Shown: positions 44,391 through 54,464, numbered from the stretch's first letter. The stretch: DNA of 64,000 nt from Lysobacter sp. 5GHs7-4 (GCF_021284765.1 NZ_CP089924.1:3676001-3740000), one strand, 5' to 3'. The notes: generated from the letters alone by a model not told the origin. A program made the numbers and translations.

Positions 44391-45077
44391 ATGCTGCTGC
44401 ACGTCCCCAAAGTCCTCGGCCCCGAACAGGTCGCGCATTGCCGGCAGCGGCTGGCGCAGGCCGGCTGGGCCGACGGCCGCATCACCGCCGGGCATCAGTC
44501 GGCCAAGGCCAAGGACAACGCGCAGCTGCCCGAAAACGATCCGGTCGCGCGCGAGCTGGGCGCGATCATCCTCGACGCCCTGGCCAAGAGCCCGACCTTC
44601 TTCTCCGCCGCACTGCCGCAGCGCGTGTTCCCGCCGCTGTTCAACCGCTACGAAGGCGGCCAGGCGTTCGGCTTCCACGTCGACAACGCGATCCGCTACG
44701 ACCGCAGCCGCGGCGGCATGGACACGGTGCGCACCGACCTGTCGGCGACGCTGTTCCTGTGCGAGCCGGAGGAATACGACGGCGGCGAACTGGTGATCGA
44801 GGACACCTACGGCAGCCACAGCATCAAGCTGCCGGCCGGCGACCTGGTGCTTTACCCCGGGACCAGCCTGCACAAGGTCACGCCGGTCACGCGCGGCGCG
44901 CGTCTGGCCTCGTTCTTCTGGATCCAGAGCCTGCTGCGCGAGGACGCGCAACGCCGGCTGATGTTCGAACTCGACGTCTCGATCCGCCGCCTCACCGCCG
45001 ACGTGCCCGAGCATCCGGCGCTGGTGCAGCTGACCGGCGTGTACCACAACCTGCTGCGGCGCTGGAGCGAGCCTTGA
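44391..45077 (+). CDS. piuC: Fe(II)/2-oxoglutarate dioxygenase, PiuC/YbiX type
   Basis: This 228-residue PKHD-type hydroxylase family protein has iron ligands His96 and Asp98 ([12 protein letters not shown]) and His161 ([16 protein letters not shown]), and the 2-oxoglutarate-binding Arg near 168. The N-terminal [10 protein letters not shown] and the [10 protein letters not shown] segment are typical of PiuC. In Pseudomonas piuC lies beside the siderophore receptor piuA, as here. Its substrate is not known; modification of siderophore or iron-related compounds is often suggested. A TTG at 44379 is possible, but the ATG at 44391 fits the family. The next gene starts inside its stop codon. Confidence 0.92.
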   Translation: MLLHVPKVLGPEQVAHCRQRLAQAGWADGRITAGHQSAKAKDNAQLPENDPVARELGAIILDALAKSPTFFSAALPQRVFPPLFNRYEGGQAFGFHVDNAIRYDRSRGGMDTVRTDLSATLFLCEPEEYDGGELVIEDTYGSHSIKLPAGDLVLYPGTSLHKVTPVTRGARLASFFWIQSLLREDAQRRLMFELDVSIRRLTADVPEHPALVQLTGVYHNLLRRWSEP

Positions 45078-45739
45078 GCGCCAGCGACGCCACCGCGCGC
45101 GCGCGCGATGCGGCCGCCGCCAAGGCCGGCGATCCGAACCGGCGCGCGTACTGGCTCAAGACCCTGCACCGCTGGCATTGGATCAGCGCCGCGCTGAGCC
45201 TGGTCGCGCTGGTGCTGTTCGCCGCCACCGGCATCACCCTCAACCACGCCGCGCAGATCGAATCCGAGCCGCAGGTGGTCACGGTCAAGGACACCTTGCC
45301 GGCCAGCGCCTTGCGCGGCCTGCAGGGCGAGCGCGCGGCCGATGCGCCGCTGCCGGCCGGCGCGCGCGACTGGCTGCGCGCGCAGCTGGGCGTGAACGCC
45401 GAGGGCCGCAGCGTGGAATGGTCCGACGGCGAGGTCTACGTGTCGCTGCCGCGCCCGGGCGGCGACGCCTGGCTCAGCATCGACCGCGAGAGCGGCGCGA
45501 TCGAATACGAAGTCACCACCCGCGGCTGGATCGCCTGGCTCAACGACCTGCACAAGGGCCGCAACACCGGCGCGGTGTGGCGCTGGTTCATCGACCTGTT
45601 CGCGGTCGCCTGCCTGCTGTTCGCGCTGACCGGCCTGTGGCTGCTGCAACTGCACGCGCGCCAGCGCGGCAAGACCTGGCCGCTGGTCGCGGCGGGGCTG
45701 GCGATACCGGCGCTGCTGATCGTCCTTTTCATGCATTGA
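45074..45739 (+). CDS. PepSY-associated transmembrane protein
   Basis: This 221-residue inner-membrane protein of the PepSY_TM family has a first membrane helix at [20 protein letters not shown] (about 31-50) and a periplasmic domain with PepSY-like [17 protein letters not shown] (about 137-153). Two more helices follow ([20 protein letters not shown], about 176-195; [18 protein letters not shown]). Conserved His residues at HRWHW and near helix ends could bind haem or metals. In PiuB a PepSY unit is fused to a flavoreductase. Here the reductase is a separate gene at 48226, in the same operon. It starts with TTG at 45074, overlapping the piuC stop. Confidence 0.82.
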   Translation: MSASDATARARDAAAAKAGDPNRRAYWLKTLHRWHWISAALSLVALVLFAATGITLNHAAQIESEPQVVTVKDTLPASALRGLQGERAADAPLPAGARDWLRAQLGVNAEGRSVEWSDGEVYVSLPRPGGDAWLSIDRESGAIEYEVTTRGWIAWLNDLHKGRNTGAVWRWFIDLFAVACLLFALTGLWLLQLHARQRGKTWPLVAAGLAIPALLIVLFMH

Positions 45740-45755
45740 CCCCCTGGAGATAGCG

Positions 45756-46277
45756 ATGAAGTTGTTGCCCCGCACCGCACTGATCGTCGCCCTGGCGATG
45801 CCGGTGTCGGCGATCGCCGCCGACCTCGACCTGAGCATCGAGATCCCGCGCCTGAAGGTCGCCGAATACCACCGCCCCTACGTCGCGGCCTGGATCGAGC
45901 GCCCCGACAACACGGTCGCCGCCAACCTGGCGGTCTGGTACGACGTCGACATGAAGAACGGCGAAGGCACCAAGTGGCTGAAGGACATCCGCCAGTGGTG
46001 GCGACGCAGCGGCCGCACGCTGAAGATGCCGGTCGACGGCGTCAGCGGCGCGACCCGCGCGGTCGGCCAGCACGCGCTGAACTTCAAGGGCGGCAGCAAG
46101 CCGCTGGCCGGTCTGGCCCCGGGCCAGTACACGCTGGTGGTCGAGGCCGCGCGCGAAGTCGGCGGCCGCGAAATGCTGAGCATTCCGTTCCAGTGGCCGG
46201 CCAAGGGCGGCGCACAGAACCTGTCGGCGCAAGGCAAGACCGAACTGGGCGCGGTGCGCCTGGCGGTGAAGCCCTGA
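45756..46277 (+). CDS. Exported DUF2271 protein with FMN-attachment motif
   Basis: This 173-residue periplasmic protein has a Sec signal (ALIVALAMPVSAIAA) and a DUF2271 beta-sandwich (LDLSIEIPRLKVAEYHRPYV, AAWIERPDNTVAANLAVWYD). The segment MPVDGVSGATRAVGQH contains D94-G-V-S-G-A-T100, a match to the ApbE target pattern in which the threonine receives FMN by a phosphoester link. An ApbE gene lies two genes downstream. The protein is thus predicted to be a flavinylated periplasmic electron carrier between the membrane reductase and ferric siderophores. The FMN claim is inference from motif and context. It follows the PepSY gene by 16 bp. Confidence 0.83.
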   Translation: MKLLPRTALIVALAMPVSAIAADLDLSIEIPRLKVAEYHRPYVAAWIERPDNTVAANLAVWYDVDMKNGEGTKWLKDIRQWWRRSGRTLKMPVDGVSGATRAVGQHALNFKGGSKPLAGLAPGQYTLVVEAAREVGGREMLSIPFQWPAKGGAQNLSAQGKTELGAVRLAVKP

Positions 46278-46365
46278 TCCGCGATCAGGCCGCGCGCGCA
46301 TCGCGCCGCGGCTTCGCGTCCGTCTCGCTTACGACGAACTCTCTCATCACTTCGGAGCTGCGCCC

Positions 46366-47172
46366 ATGAAGATCAAACTCGCCGCCCTCGCGCTCGCCGC
46401 GCTCGGCTTCGCCACCTCCGCACAGGCGCACAAGGCCTGGCTGCAGCCCTCGCAGACCGTGTTCTCCGACAAGGGCGCCTGGCTGACCGTCGACGCGGCC
46501 GTGTCCAACGACCTGTTCTACTTCAACCACGTGCCGCTGCCGCTGGAGCGCTTGCGCATCACCGCGCCGGACGGCAGCGCGGTGCAGCCGCAGAACGCGG
46601 CCACCGGCAAGCTGCGCAGCGTGTTCGACGTCGAACTGGCGCAGGAAGGCACCTACAAGATCGCCATGGTCAACGAGGGCATGTTCGCCAGCTACAAGCT
46701 GGGCGGCGAAGCCAAGCGCTGGCGCGGCAAGGCCGAGGAGTTCAAGGCCGGCATCCCGGCCGGTGCGACCGAAGTCAACGCATCGGAAAGCATGGGCCGC
46801 GTCGAGACCTTCGCCACCGTCGGCTCGCCGACCACCACCGTGTTCAAGAGCAGCGGCAAGGGCATCGAGCTGGTGCCGGTCACCCACCCCAACGACCTGT
46901 TCGCGGGCGAGAAGGCGACCTTCCAGTTGCTGGTCGACGGCAAGCCGGCCGCGGGTCTGAAGATCGAAGTGGTGCCGGGCGCGACCCGTTACCGCGATCA
47001 GCAGAACGACATGCAGCTGACCAGCGGCGCCGACGGCAAGTTCGAGATCACCTGGCCGCAGGCCGGCATGTACTGGCTGGAAACCGCCAGCGAAGACGCC
47101 AAGACCACGCTGCCGGAAGCCAAGCAGCGCCGTCTGAGCTACGTCGCCGTGTTCGAAGTGCTGGCGCAATAA
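46366..47172 (+). CDS. Exported DUF4198 protein
   Basis: This 268-residue periplasmic protein has a signal MKIKLAALALAALGFATSAQ-A, with mature N-terminus HKAWLQPSQTVFSDKGAWLT. An N-terminal histidine after cleavage is common in this family and could help bind metal. Two beta-sandwich regions follow: about 22-150 with VNEGMFASYKLGGEAKRW, and about 165-268 with LVDGKPAAGLKIEVVPGATR. DUF4198 proteins often sit beside PepSY, DUF2271 and ApbE genes and are linked to metal or cobalamin uptake. No flavin motif is visible here. Probably periplasmic metal or siderophore handling. Confidence 0.82.
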   Translation: MKIKLAALALAALGFATSAQAHKAWLQPSQTVFSDKGAWLTVDAAVSNDLFYFNHVPLPLERLRITAPDGSAVQPQNAATGKLRSVFDVELAQEGTYKIAMVNEGMFASYKLGGEAKRWRGKAEEFKAGIPAGATEVNASESMGRVETFATVGSPTTTVFKSSGKGIELVPVTHPNDLFAGEKATFQLLVDGKPAAGLKIEVVPGATRYRDQQNDMQLTSGADGKFEITWPQAGMYWLETASEDAKTTLPEAKQRRLSYVAVFEVLAQ

Positions 47173-47203
47173 GCGAACCGACGTGCGAACGCCTGAGGTC
47201 CGC

Positions 47204-48208
47204 ATGACGTGGAGCGGCACGAGTTGGGGCGACTCCGCCCCAACCGCCGCCAGCACGCGTGCGCTGCACACGCTGACCGGCCGCAGCATGGGCACGCAGT
47301 GGTCGGTGAAGCTGGTCGCCGAGGCCGCCGCCCTGACGGCGCTGGAGCGCGGCATCCAGGCGCGCCTGGACGAGGTCGTCGCGCAGATGAGCACCTGGGA
47401 GCCGGATTCCGACCTCAGCCGTTACAACCGCGCCGAGGCCGGCACGGTGCAGGCGCTGCCGGACGGTTTCTATGCGGTGCTGGACGCGGCGCTGAAACTG
47501 GCCGCCGACACCGACGGCGCCTACGACCCCACCGTCGGCCCCTTGGTCAACCTGTGGGGCTTCGGCCCCGACGGCGCGCGCGACGCGACGCCGTCGGAGG
47601 CCGACATCGCCCAGGCGCAGGCACGCGTGGGCTGGCAGCGGGTCGGTTTCGATCCGCTCGCGCGCAGCGCGACGCAGGCTGGCGGCACCTATCTGGATTT
47701 CTCCTCGATCGCCAAGGGCTACGGCGTGGACCGCGTGGCGGCGTGGCTGCGCGAGCAACAGATCGACGCCTTCCTGGTCGAGGTCGGCGGCGAGCTGTAC
47801 GGCCACGGGCGCAAGCCCGATGGCGGCGCCTGGCGAATCGCGATTGAACGCCCCCAGCACGATGCCGAAGAGGACGACGGCGGCGCGGCGCTCGCGTTGG
47901 ACGGATTCGCGATCGCGACCTCTGGCGACTACCGGCGCTATTTCGATCACCAGGGCCGCCGCTATTCGCACACCGTCGACCCGCGCAGCGGCCGGCCGGT
48001 CGCGCATGCGCTGGCCTCGGTCAGCGTGCTGCACCCGCAATGCATGCAGGCCGATGCCCTGGCCACGGTGCTGGCGGTGCTGGGCCCGCAGGCGGGCATG
48101 GCCTACGCCAACCGCCGTCAGTTGGCGGCGATGTTCGTCATGCACGACGGCGACGGCTTCCTGACCCGGATGACGCCGGCCTTCATCGCGCGCCAGCGCG
48201 CGGCCTGA
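47204..48208 (+). CDS. apbE: FAD:protein FMN transferase (ApbE)
   Basis: This protein of 334 residues has the ApbE signatures TGRSMGTQWSVKLVAEAA (about 26-43), DGAYDPTVGPLVNLWGFGPD (about 104-123), GTYLDFSSIAKGYGVDRVAA (about 163-182) and EVGGELYGHGRKPDGGAWRI. The metal site SGDYRRYFDHQGRRYSHTVD then PRSGRPV is also present. It moves FMN from FAD to a threonine of a target protein; the DUF2271 protein in the operon carries a fitting motif. Oddly there is no signal peptide or lipobox, though ApbE usually works in the periplasm, and only 31 bp separate it from the previous gene. A GTG at 47183 would add 7 non-hydrophobic residues. I chose ATG 47204, which has GAGG upstream. Confidence 0.88.
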   Translation: MTWSGTSWGDSAPTAASTRALHTLTGRSMGTQWSVKLVAEAAALTALERGIQARLDEVVAQMSTWEPDSDLSRYNRAEAGTVQALPDGFYAVLDAALKLAADTDGAYDPTVGPLVNLWGFGPDGARDATPSEADIAQAQARVGWQRVGFDPLARSATQAGGTYLDFSSIAKGYGVDRVAAWLREQQIDAFLVEVGGELYGHGRKPDGGAWRIAIERPQHDAEEDDGGAALALDGFAIATSGDYRRYFDHQGRRYSHTVDPRSGRPVAHALASVSVLHPQCMQADALATVLAVLGPQAGMAYANRRQLAAMFVMHDGDGFLTRMTPAFIARQRAA

Positions 48209-48225
48209 GGTTGCGTTCGTCGCGT

Positions 48226-49884
48226 ATGTCCGCCCGTACCACTTCCGCTGCTGCGCACCGACGCATCGACTTGAGCACGATCGGCAACGCGCTGGTATTG
48301 CTGGCGCTGGCCGTGCTCGCCTACCTGTTGCTGCGCTGGCAGGCCGAGCCGGTGCGCTGGCTGGCACCGGACCGGCAGCGGCTGCTGTGGGCGGCCGCGG
48401 GCGCGGGCGCATACGCCGCCTTCGTCGGCGCCGTCGCTTGGGCGCGCGCACGCCGCGCGCGTGCGCAGGCGTTGCCGCGCGCGGCCGCGGACACCGCCCA
48501 CGAATGGCTGGTCGCCTACGCCAGTCAGACCGGCCACGCCGAGTTCCTGGCGCGTCGCAGCTGGCAGGCGCTGGCCGACAGCGGCATCGGCGCCGATATC
48601 GCCTTGCTCGGCGGCCTGGATGGGAGCGCGTTGGCGCGCTATCGCCAAGCGCTGTTCGTGGTCAGCACCACCGGCGAAGGCGACGCGCCGGATTCGGCCG
48701 CGCGCTTCGTGCGCGTGGCGATGGGCGCGCCGGCGGATCTGTCCGGCCTGCGCTATGGCGTGCTCGCGCTGGGCGATCGCGAGTACGAGCAGTACTGCAG
48801 CTTCGGACACCGCCTGGATCACTGGCTGCGCCACGCCGGCGCGCAGCCCCTGTTCGATCTGGTCGAGGTCGACAACGGCGAGCCCGGCGCGCTGCGCCAC
48901 TGGCAGCATCACCTGGGTTTGCTCGCCGGCCACACCGATCTGCCCGATTGGAGCGCGCCGTCGTACCGCCCTTGGCGCCTGAGCGAACGCGCGCTGCTCA
49001 ACCCGGACAGCGTCGGCGGCCCCGCGTTCCATATCGCGCTGACGCCGGAAGACCCGGCCGAACTGCAATGGCAGGCCGGCGACATCGCCGAGATCGGGCC
49101 GCGCAACGGCGAAGCCGATGTGGCCGCATGGCTGGCGGAGGCGCAGCAGGACGGCGCGGCACCCGTGCGCATCGGCGATGAGATCGACAACTTGACCGCC
49201 CGCCTGCGCGCTTCGCGCCTGCCCGACGCGCACGCCGCGCGCACGCAGTCGCCGCAAGCGATCGCCGAGGCCCTGCAGCCGTTGCCGCACCGCGAGTACT
49301 CGATCGCCTCCCTGCCAGACGACGGCAGCCTGCACTTGCTGGTGCGGCAGATGCGACAGCCCGACGGACGCCTGGGCAGCGGCAGCGGCTGGCTGACCGC
49401 GCATGCCGCCGAACAGGCGCGCATCGATCTGCGCATCCGCCGCAACCCCTCCTTCCACGCGCCGCCCGACGCGCGGCCGATGATCCTGATCGGCAACGGC
49501 ACCGGCATCGCCGGCCTGCGCGCGCTGCTGAAGACGCGCATCGCCAACGGACAGACGCGCAACTGGCTGCTGTTCGGCGAACGCAGCGCGGCCCACGACT
49601 TCCACTACCGCAACGAGCTGCAGACCTGGCTGAGCGACGGTCTGATCGAGCGCATCGACCTGGCGTTCTCGCGCGACGGCATCGAACGCGTGTACGTGCA
49701 GCAGCGCCTGCGCGAACAGAGCGCGCGCTTGCGCGAATGGTTGGACGCGGGCGCCGCGGTCTATGTCTGCGGCAGCCTGGAAGGCATGGCGCCGGCGGTG
49801 GATGCCGTGCTGCGCGAGACGGTGGGCCTGGAGGCGCTGGAAGCGATGGCGCTGGATGGGCGCTACCGGCGCGACGTGTACTAA
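48226..49884 (+). CDS. Membrane-anchored flavodoxin / NADPH-FAD reductase
   Basis: This 552-residue protein of CysJ/PiuB type has two N-terminal membrane helices (about 18-40, including NALVLLALAVLAYLLLRW, and 46-68). A flavodoxin domain (VAYASQTGHAEFLARRSWQA, about 101-120; VVSTTGEGDAPDSAARFV) is followed by FAD-binding PLPHREYSIASLPDDG and NADPH-binding MILIGNGTGIAGLRALL. The C-terminus is GRYRRDVY, as in sulfite-reductase flavoproteins. It would pass electrons from cytoplasmic NADPH to the PepSY membrane protein and on to the flavinylated periplasmic protein. It lacks the PepSY part found in PiuB, which is supplied separately in this operon. Start at ATG 48226 gives both helices. Confidence 0.88.
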   Translation: MSARTTSAAAHRRIDLSTIGNALVLLALAVLAYLLLRWQAEPVRWLAPDRQRLLWAAAGAGAYAAFVGAVAWARARRARAQALPRAAADTAHEWLVAYASQTGHAEFLARRSWQALADSGIGADIALLGGLDGSALARYRQALFVVSTTGEGDAPDSAARFVRVAMGAPADLSGLRYGVLALGDREYEQYCSFGHRLDHWLRHAGAQPLFDLVEVDNGEPGALRHWQHHLGLLAGHTDLPDWSAPSYRPWRLSERALLNPDSVGGPAFHIALTPEDPAELQWQAGDIAEIGPRNGEADVAAWLAEAQQDGAAPVRIGDEIDNLTARLRASRLPDAHAARTQSPQAIAEALQPLPHREYSIASLPDDGSLHLLVRQMRQPDGRLGSGSGWLTAHAAEQARIDLRIRRNPSFHAPPDARPMILIGNGTGIAGLRALLKTRIANGQTRNWLLFGERSAAHDFHYRNELQTWLSDGLIERIDLAFSRDGIERVYVQQRLREQSARLREWLDAGAAVYVCGSLEGMAPAVDAVLRETVGLEALEAMALDGRYRRDVY

Positions 49885-49998
49885 CGCGCCCCTTCAACGC
49901 TATATCCGAGCCGGTGGCGCCGCCACGTTGCTCGCCATTCCCGCTGCTCACGCCCCGACTCACTTCGTGCCCGGTGGCGCCCCGGCTTTCCGCCCCCG

Positions 49999-50302
49999 CG
50001 GAAACGAAGATCTTGCGCTCGTGGCGCTCTATGCCGTCATCCCCGCGAAAGCGGGGATCCAATGACTTCAGTGCCATGCGTCGGCGAACAGCTCAACACC
50101 CAGACGGGAAACGAGGATCTTGGATTCGTAGTGCCTTATGCCGTCATCCCCGCGAAAGCGGAGATCCTGTGACTTCAGCGCCATGCGTCGGCGAACAGCT
50201 CAACACCCAGACGGGAAACGAGGATCTTGGATTCGTGGCGCTCTGTGCTGTCATCCCCGCGAAAGCGGGGATCCAGTGACTTCAGCGCCATGCGTCGGCG
50301 AC
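49999..50302. repeat. Tandem array of a 107-bp repeat with embedded REP core
   Basis: The REP core GTCATCCCCGCGAAAGCGGG begins at 50036, 50143 and 50250, exactly 107 bp apart. Between cores the sequence (TGACTTCAGCGCCATGCGTC, GGCGAACAGCTCAACACCCA, GACGGGAAACGAGGATCTTG) is nearly identical, with a partial first unit and a truncated last unit. A related single core lies inverted at about 54434-54463. This is a short local amplification of a REP unit. Confidence 0.85.
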
Positions 50303-50349
50303 TAAGCGCACCCTGCCTGCCGCTCCATCCAATTCCGCTACTCGCACCC

Positions 50350-50447
50350 GTCATTCCGGCGAAAGCCGGAACCCATGTTGACGTTGACTCTTTGAAGCGC
50401 CAAGCCGAAGCGAAATCAAAATGGGTTCCGGCTTTCGCCGGAATGAC
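50350..50447. repeat. REP-like inverted repeat, GTCATTCCGG family, copy 2
   Basis: A left arm at 50350-50376 and its exact reverse complement at 50421-50447 flank about 44 bp. The arms are identical to those at 13944-14056; the centre differs. Confidence 0.8.
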
Positions 50448-50652
50448 GGATTTTGCGGTTGCCACGGCCTGCGGATTTGCGCTTTTCCCCGGCATACGGA
50501 TCCTCCGGCTACCTGGGTACGCGAGTGCCGGATTGTCTGGGAACACGAAGCTTCGAGTGCGCAGGAACAAGGAGCTTCGTTTGTCCGGGAACAATTCCAC
50601 CTCGACGCTCTCACGCGTGTAGCCATGGCCGGCCGTGCCGGCGCGCAGCGCT

Positions 50653-51288
50653 CTACTCAGCCCGCGCCACCCGCACCAACAGCACTTCGCCGCCGCCGTC
50701 GAGCACCGCGCGCAAGCGTGCTGCGCCGGCGGCGAGCACCGCAGTGTCGCCGGCCGCCAACGGCGGCAGGCCGGTGTCGTCGGCGAAGCGGGCCTGGCCG
50801 GCGATCAGGTGCACCGCCCAGGTCTGGCCCGGCTCGGCGAAGATCACCATCGGCCCCACCAGCGGGCGGTGCCACAGTTGCGCCTGCACGCGGTCGCGGC
50901 GCCACATCAGATTGAAGTCGTGGGTGACGCCGTCGATCAGTTCGCCCCGGACCACGCGTTCGCCGGCGAAGCGCAGCTTGTCGTGCGGCGGCAGCAATTC
51001 GTGCAGTTCGCCGTCGTCGAAACGCAGGCGCAGGCCGTTGCCGCTGAGCAGCACCAGTTCGCGGTCCACGCCCGGAAAGGCCGAGAACGCGGCGTCGCGT
51101 TCAATCTCGGCGATCGACAGGCGCCAATCCCAATCGTCGCCGTCCACCGGCCGCGCCTGCGCGTCCAGGCGCAGGATCTCGCGCGTCCAGCCGAGCTGGT
51201 TGCGCCAGCGCTCGCGTCGGTACTCGTTGGCCGGAATCGCCCAGCAGCGCCCGCCGTGGGCGGTCCCCGTTTCGTCTGTCATCGCCAT
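50653..51288 (-). CDS. HutD/Ves-family protein
   Basis: This 211-residue cytoplasmic protein of the HutD/Ves cupin family has WAIPANEYRRERWRNQLGWT, DDWDWRLSIAEIERDAAFSA and FPGVDRELVLLSGNGLRLRF. The conserved THDFNLMWRRDRVQ is near residue 123. HutD is often linked to histidine use and Ves to cold-induced stress; no hut genes are nearby, so the role is unknown. ATG at 51288; an ATG at 51282 is two residues in. It is preceded by a 375-bp gap toward comEA. Confidence 0.82.
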   Translation of the reverse strand: MAMTDETGTAHGGRCWAIPANEYRRERWRNQLGWTREILRLDAQARPVDGDDWDWRLSIAEIERDAAFSAFPGVDRELVLLSGNGLRLRFDDGELHELLPPHDKLRFAGERVVRGELIDGVTHDFNLMWRRDRVQAQLWHRPLVGPMVIFAEPGQTWAVHLIAGQARFADDTGLPPLAAGDTAVLAAGAARLRAVLDGGGEVLLVRVARAE

Positions 51289-51663
51289 CGCTGTCGTCGG
51301 CCTGGATGGCGGAAAGTCTAACCATCGCGGCGTTAGCGCGGCTGATGGCGCGGTTGCCCCGTGATGGCACAGAGGCCGGCACGAACCCGATCGCCGGCAA
51401 GAGCGCGGGCGGCGGGTACGAGCTGTCGCGCGTACCGGCGTGCCAGCAGGCATGGGCATGGGCGCGAACACAGACCCGCGCCGGTCGTGACCCGGTCCGC
51501 GGATCGCGGATCGCGGCCGGACCGTCACCCCCATGCGCCGCCGCCCGTGGATCCTTCCACGGACGGGCGGCTCACTTCCTTGTCCAGGGCTCTCCCCCTG
51601 CATTCGTCGGGCATCCTGCCCGTGCGTTGCCGGACACCGCATCCGTGCGGGACCGGCGGTTCG
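51289..51663. other. Gap between the HutD-like and comEA-like genes
   Basis: About 375 bp without a supportable gene. It contains a hairpin with 9-bp arms (GCCGCCCGT and ACGGGCGGC, near 51538-51573) past the comEA-like stop and a small CGGGCATCCTGCCCG palindrome. Either might end transcription, though no T-run follows. Confidence 0.4.
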
Positions 51664-52023
51664 TCAGCGGCGGTTGGCCGCGCGTTGGCTGCTGCCGCCG
51701 CCATAGGCGGGCGCGACCGGCTTGCGCGCCGGTGCCGCCTCGCCGATCACGATGCGGTCGCGGTTCTTTTCCACGGTCTTCAGGCCGATGCCCTTGACCA
51801 GGGCCAGCTGCTCGGGGCTGCGAAAGGCGCCGTTGGCCTTGCGGTAGGCGACGATGGCCTCGGCCTTGGACGCGCCCACGTTGAGCAGCACCCGGTCCAG
51901 GGTGGCCACGTCGGCGCTGTTGATATTGACCTTCTCGGCGGCCACGGCGCTGCCGGCAAGCAGCAGCGACAACCACAGCACGCGGGCGACGAGGGCGAGG
52001 ACGTTCATCTTGTTCAGCTCCAT
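51664..52023 (-). CDS. ComEA-like helix-hairpin-helix protein
   Basis: This 119-residue exported protein has a signal peptide (LVARVLWLSLLLAGSAVAAE) and a double helix-hairpin-helix DNA-binding domain: VNINSADVATLDRVLLNVGA (about 32-51), then SKAEAIVAYRKANGAFRSPE and QLALVKGIGLKTVEKNRDRI. This is the ComEA pattern: a periplasmic DNA receptor for natural transformation in Gram-negatives. The C-terminus is a basic, Gly/Arg-rich tail (PARKPVAPAYGGG). No other com gene is near. An ATG at 52008 is a possible shorter start. Periplasmic DNA-binding is supported; competence is inference. Confidence 0.82.
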   Translation of the reverse strand: MELNKMNVLALVARVLWLSLLLAGSAVAAEKVNINSADVATLDRVLLNVGASKAEAIVAYRKANGAFRSPEQLALVKGIGLKTVEKNRDRIVIGEAAPARKPVAPAYGGGSSQRAANRR

Positions 52024-52218
52024 GAGGTGGAATCCGGTTCCGGCATCGGCGGCGTGGGGGCGCTACCGGGGGAAACAGGCTCCGCGACTCGATGGGGACA
52101 GCGTACCGATGGGCGCGCGCCGAAAAAGCCAGCGGATGCCGCATCCCAAGGTAGGAAAAGTCCTACACGGCCCGGAGGCGTAAACTGGGTGGTCTCACCC
52201 CCAGCTCGAGGCCCATCC

Positions 52219-53709
<1,491 letters not shown>

Positions 53710-53781
53710 TCGCGCAAGCGTGGGGCCGGATCGCGAGGATCCGGCGCTTTACGCAATGACGGGATTGCCCTTGGTTATCCC

Positions 53782-53874
53782 GTCATTGCGGCGAAAGCCG
53801 GAACGTATGCTGAACTTGCCTAGAGGCCAAACGTTGGCGACAGCAAAATGGGTTCCGGCTTTCGCCGGAATGAC
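53782..53874. repeat. REP-like inverted repeat, GTCATTCCGG family, copy 3
   Basis: A left arm at 53782-53809 (one mismatch: GTCATTGCGG) and right arm at 53848-53874 flank about 40 bp. It lies in the 336-bp gap between the M20 peptidase and the GlsB-like gene; the rest of that gap holds only the latter's GAGGAGGGG ribosome site. Confidence 0.8.
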
Positions 53875-54045
53875 GGTCGCGAGTACCACCGGCCGATAGC
53901 GGCCGTCGTACGATTCAGCCGCGAAGCGCCCAGCGGCGGCCTCCTTTCGCGACACCCCGCCGCCCTGCTGCGCCGCGACACGGCGCTCACCTCCCCGACT
54001 GCTAGGATTTCCGGGCGTCACCACGACCCTGAGGAGGGGAACGCT

Positions 54046-54288
54046 ATGGGCGGTATCGTTTATACGATCATCATCGGTGCGGTCATAGGTGTGCTGGCAC
54101 GGTTCTTCAAACCGGGCGCCGACCCGATGGGCTGGATTCTCACCATCCTGCTCGGCATCGCAGGCGCGTATGTCGGCAGCCTGCTGTACGCGGGCGGCGG
54201 AATGATCGGCTTCATCGTCTCGATCATCTGCGCCATCGTGTTGCTGTTCCTCTACGAGATCATCCGCAGCAAGACGGCGAAACGCTGA
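54046..54288 (+). CDS. GlsB/YeaQ/YmgE-family small membrane protein
   Basis: This 80-residue integral membrane protein has three hydrophobic segments: IVYTIIIGAVIGVLARFF (4-21), MGWILTILLGIAGAYVGSLL (28-47) and MIGFIVSIICAIVLLFLY (53-70). It ends in basic residues (RSKTAKR). The Gly-rich repeats and length match the YeaQ/GlsB transglycosylase-associated stress family. The ribosome site GAGGAGGGG is excellent. Often induced by osmotic or general stress. A terminator follows at 54312. Confidence 0.87.
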   Translation: MGGIVYTIIIGAVIGVLARFFKPGADPMGWILTILLGIAGAYVGSLLYAGGGMIGFIVSIICAIVLLFLYEIIRSKTAKR

Positions 54289-54311
54289 GCTGGCGTTGGT
54301 CGTGCGAGAGG

Positions 54312-54335
54312 ACGCCCCGGCTTTGGCTGGGGCGT
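54312..54335 (+). terminator. Rho-independent terminator after the GlsB-like gene
   Basis: ACGCCCCGGC-TTTG-GCTGGGGCGT forms a 10-bp stem with one G-T pair, followed by TTGCGTTT. It lies 23 bp after the stop. Confidence 0.65.
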
Positions 54336-54431
54336 TTGCGTTTGGCGCACGCTGTTCTCAGCCGAGGCGGGCGAGCCTGGCGCTATTCGGGCGAGCGGCG
54401 CTGCGACGCAAGAGCGCTGCGATGCGCCGAA

Positions 54432-54464
54432 GTCACTGGATCCCCGCTTTCGCGGGGATGACGA
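54432..54464. repeat. Inverted single copy of the GTCATCCCCGC REP core
   Basis: ACTGGATCCCCGCTTTCGCG then GGGATGAC is the reverse complement of the core repeated at 50036, 50143 and 50250, here as a single unit between the GlsB-like gene and cysNC. Confidence 0.7.

Larger units (their letters stand above)
49885..50652. other. Gene-free 768-bp gap filled with repeats
   Basis: No gene is supportable here. The gap holds the 107-bp tandem array (49999-50302) and a GTCATTCCGG inverted repeat (50350-50447). The remainder has several short hairpins such as GTGCCGG and is probably decayed repeat DNA. Long open frames here come from the repeats. Confidence 0.7.

Noticed and set aside
41985-45047. A 1020-codon minus-strand open frame
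   Set aside because: Antisense to the TonB receptor and piuC, which have clear signal, plug and iron-ligand motifs. No protein-like features.
49885-50652. A CRISPR array at the 107-bp repeats
   Set aside because: Units are contiguous 107-bp direct repeats with similar sequence throughout, not short repeats separated by unique spacers.
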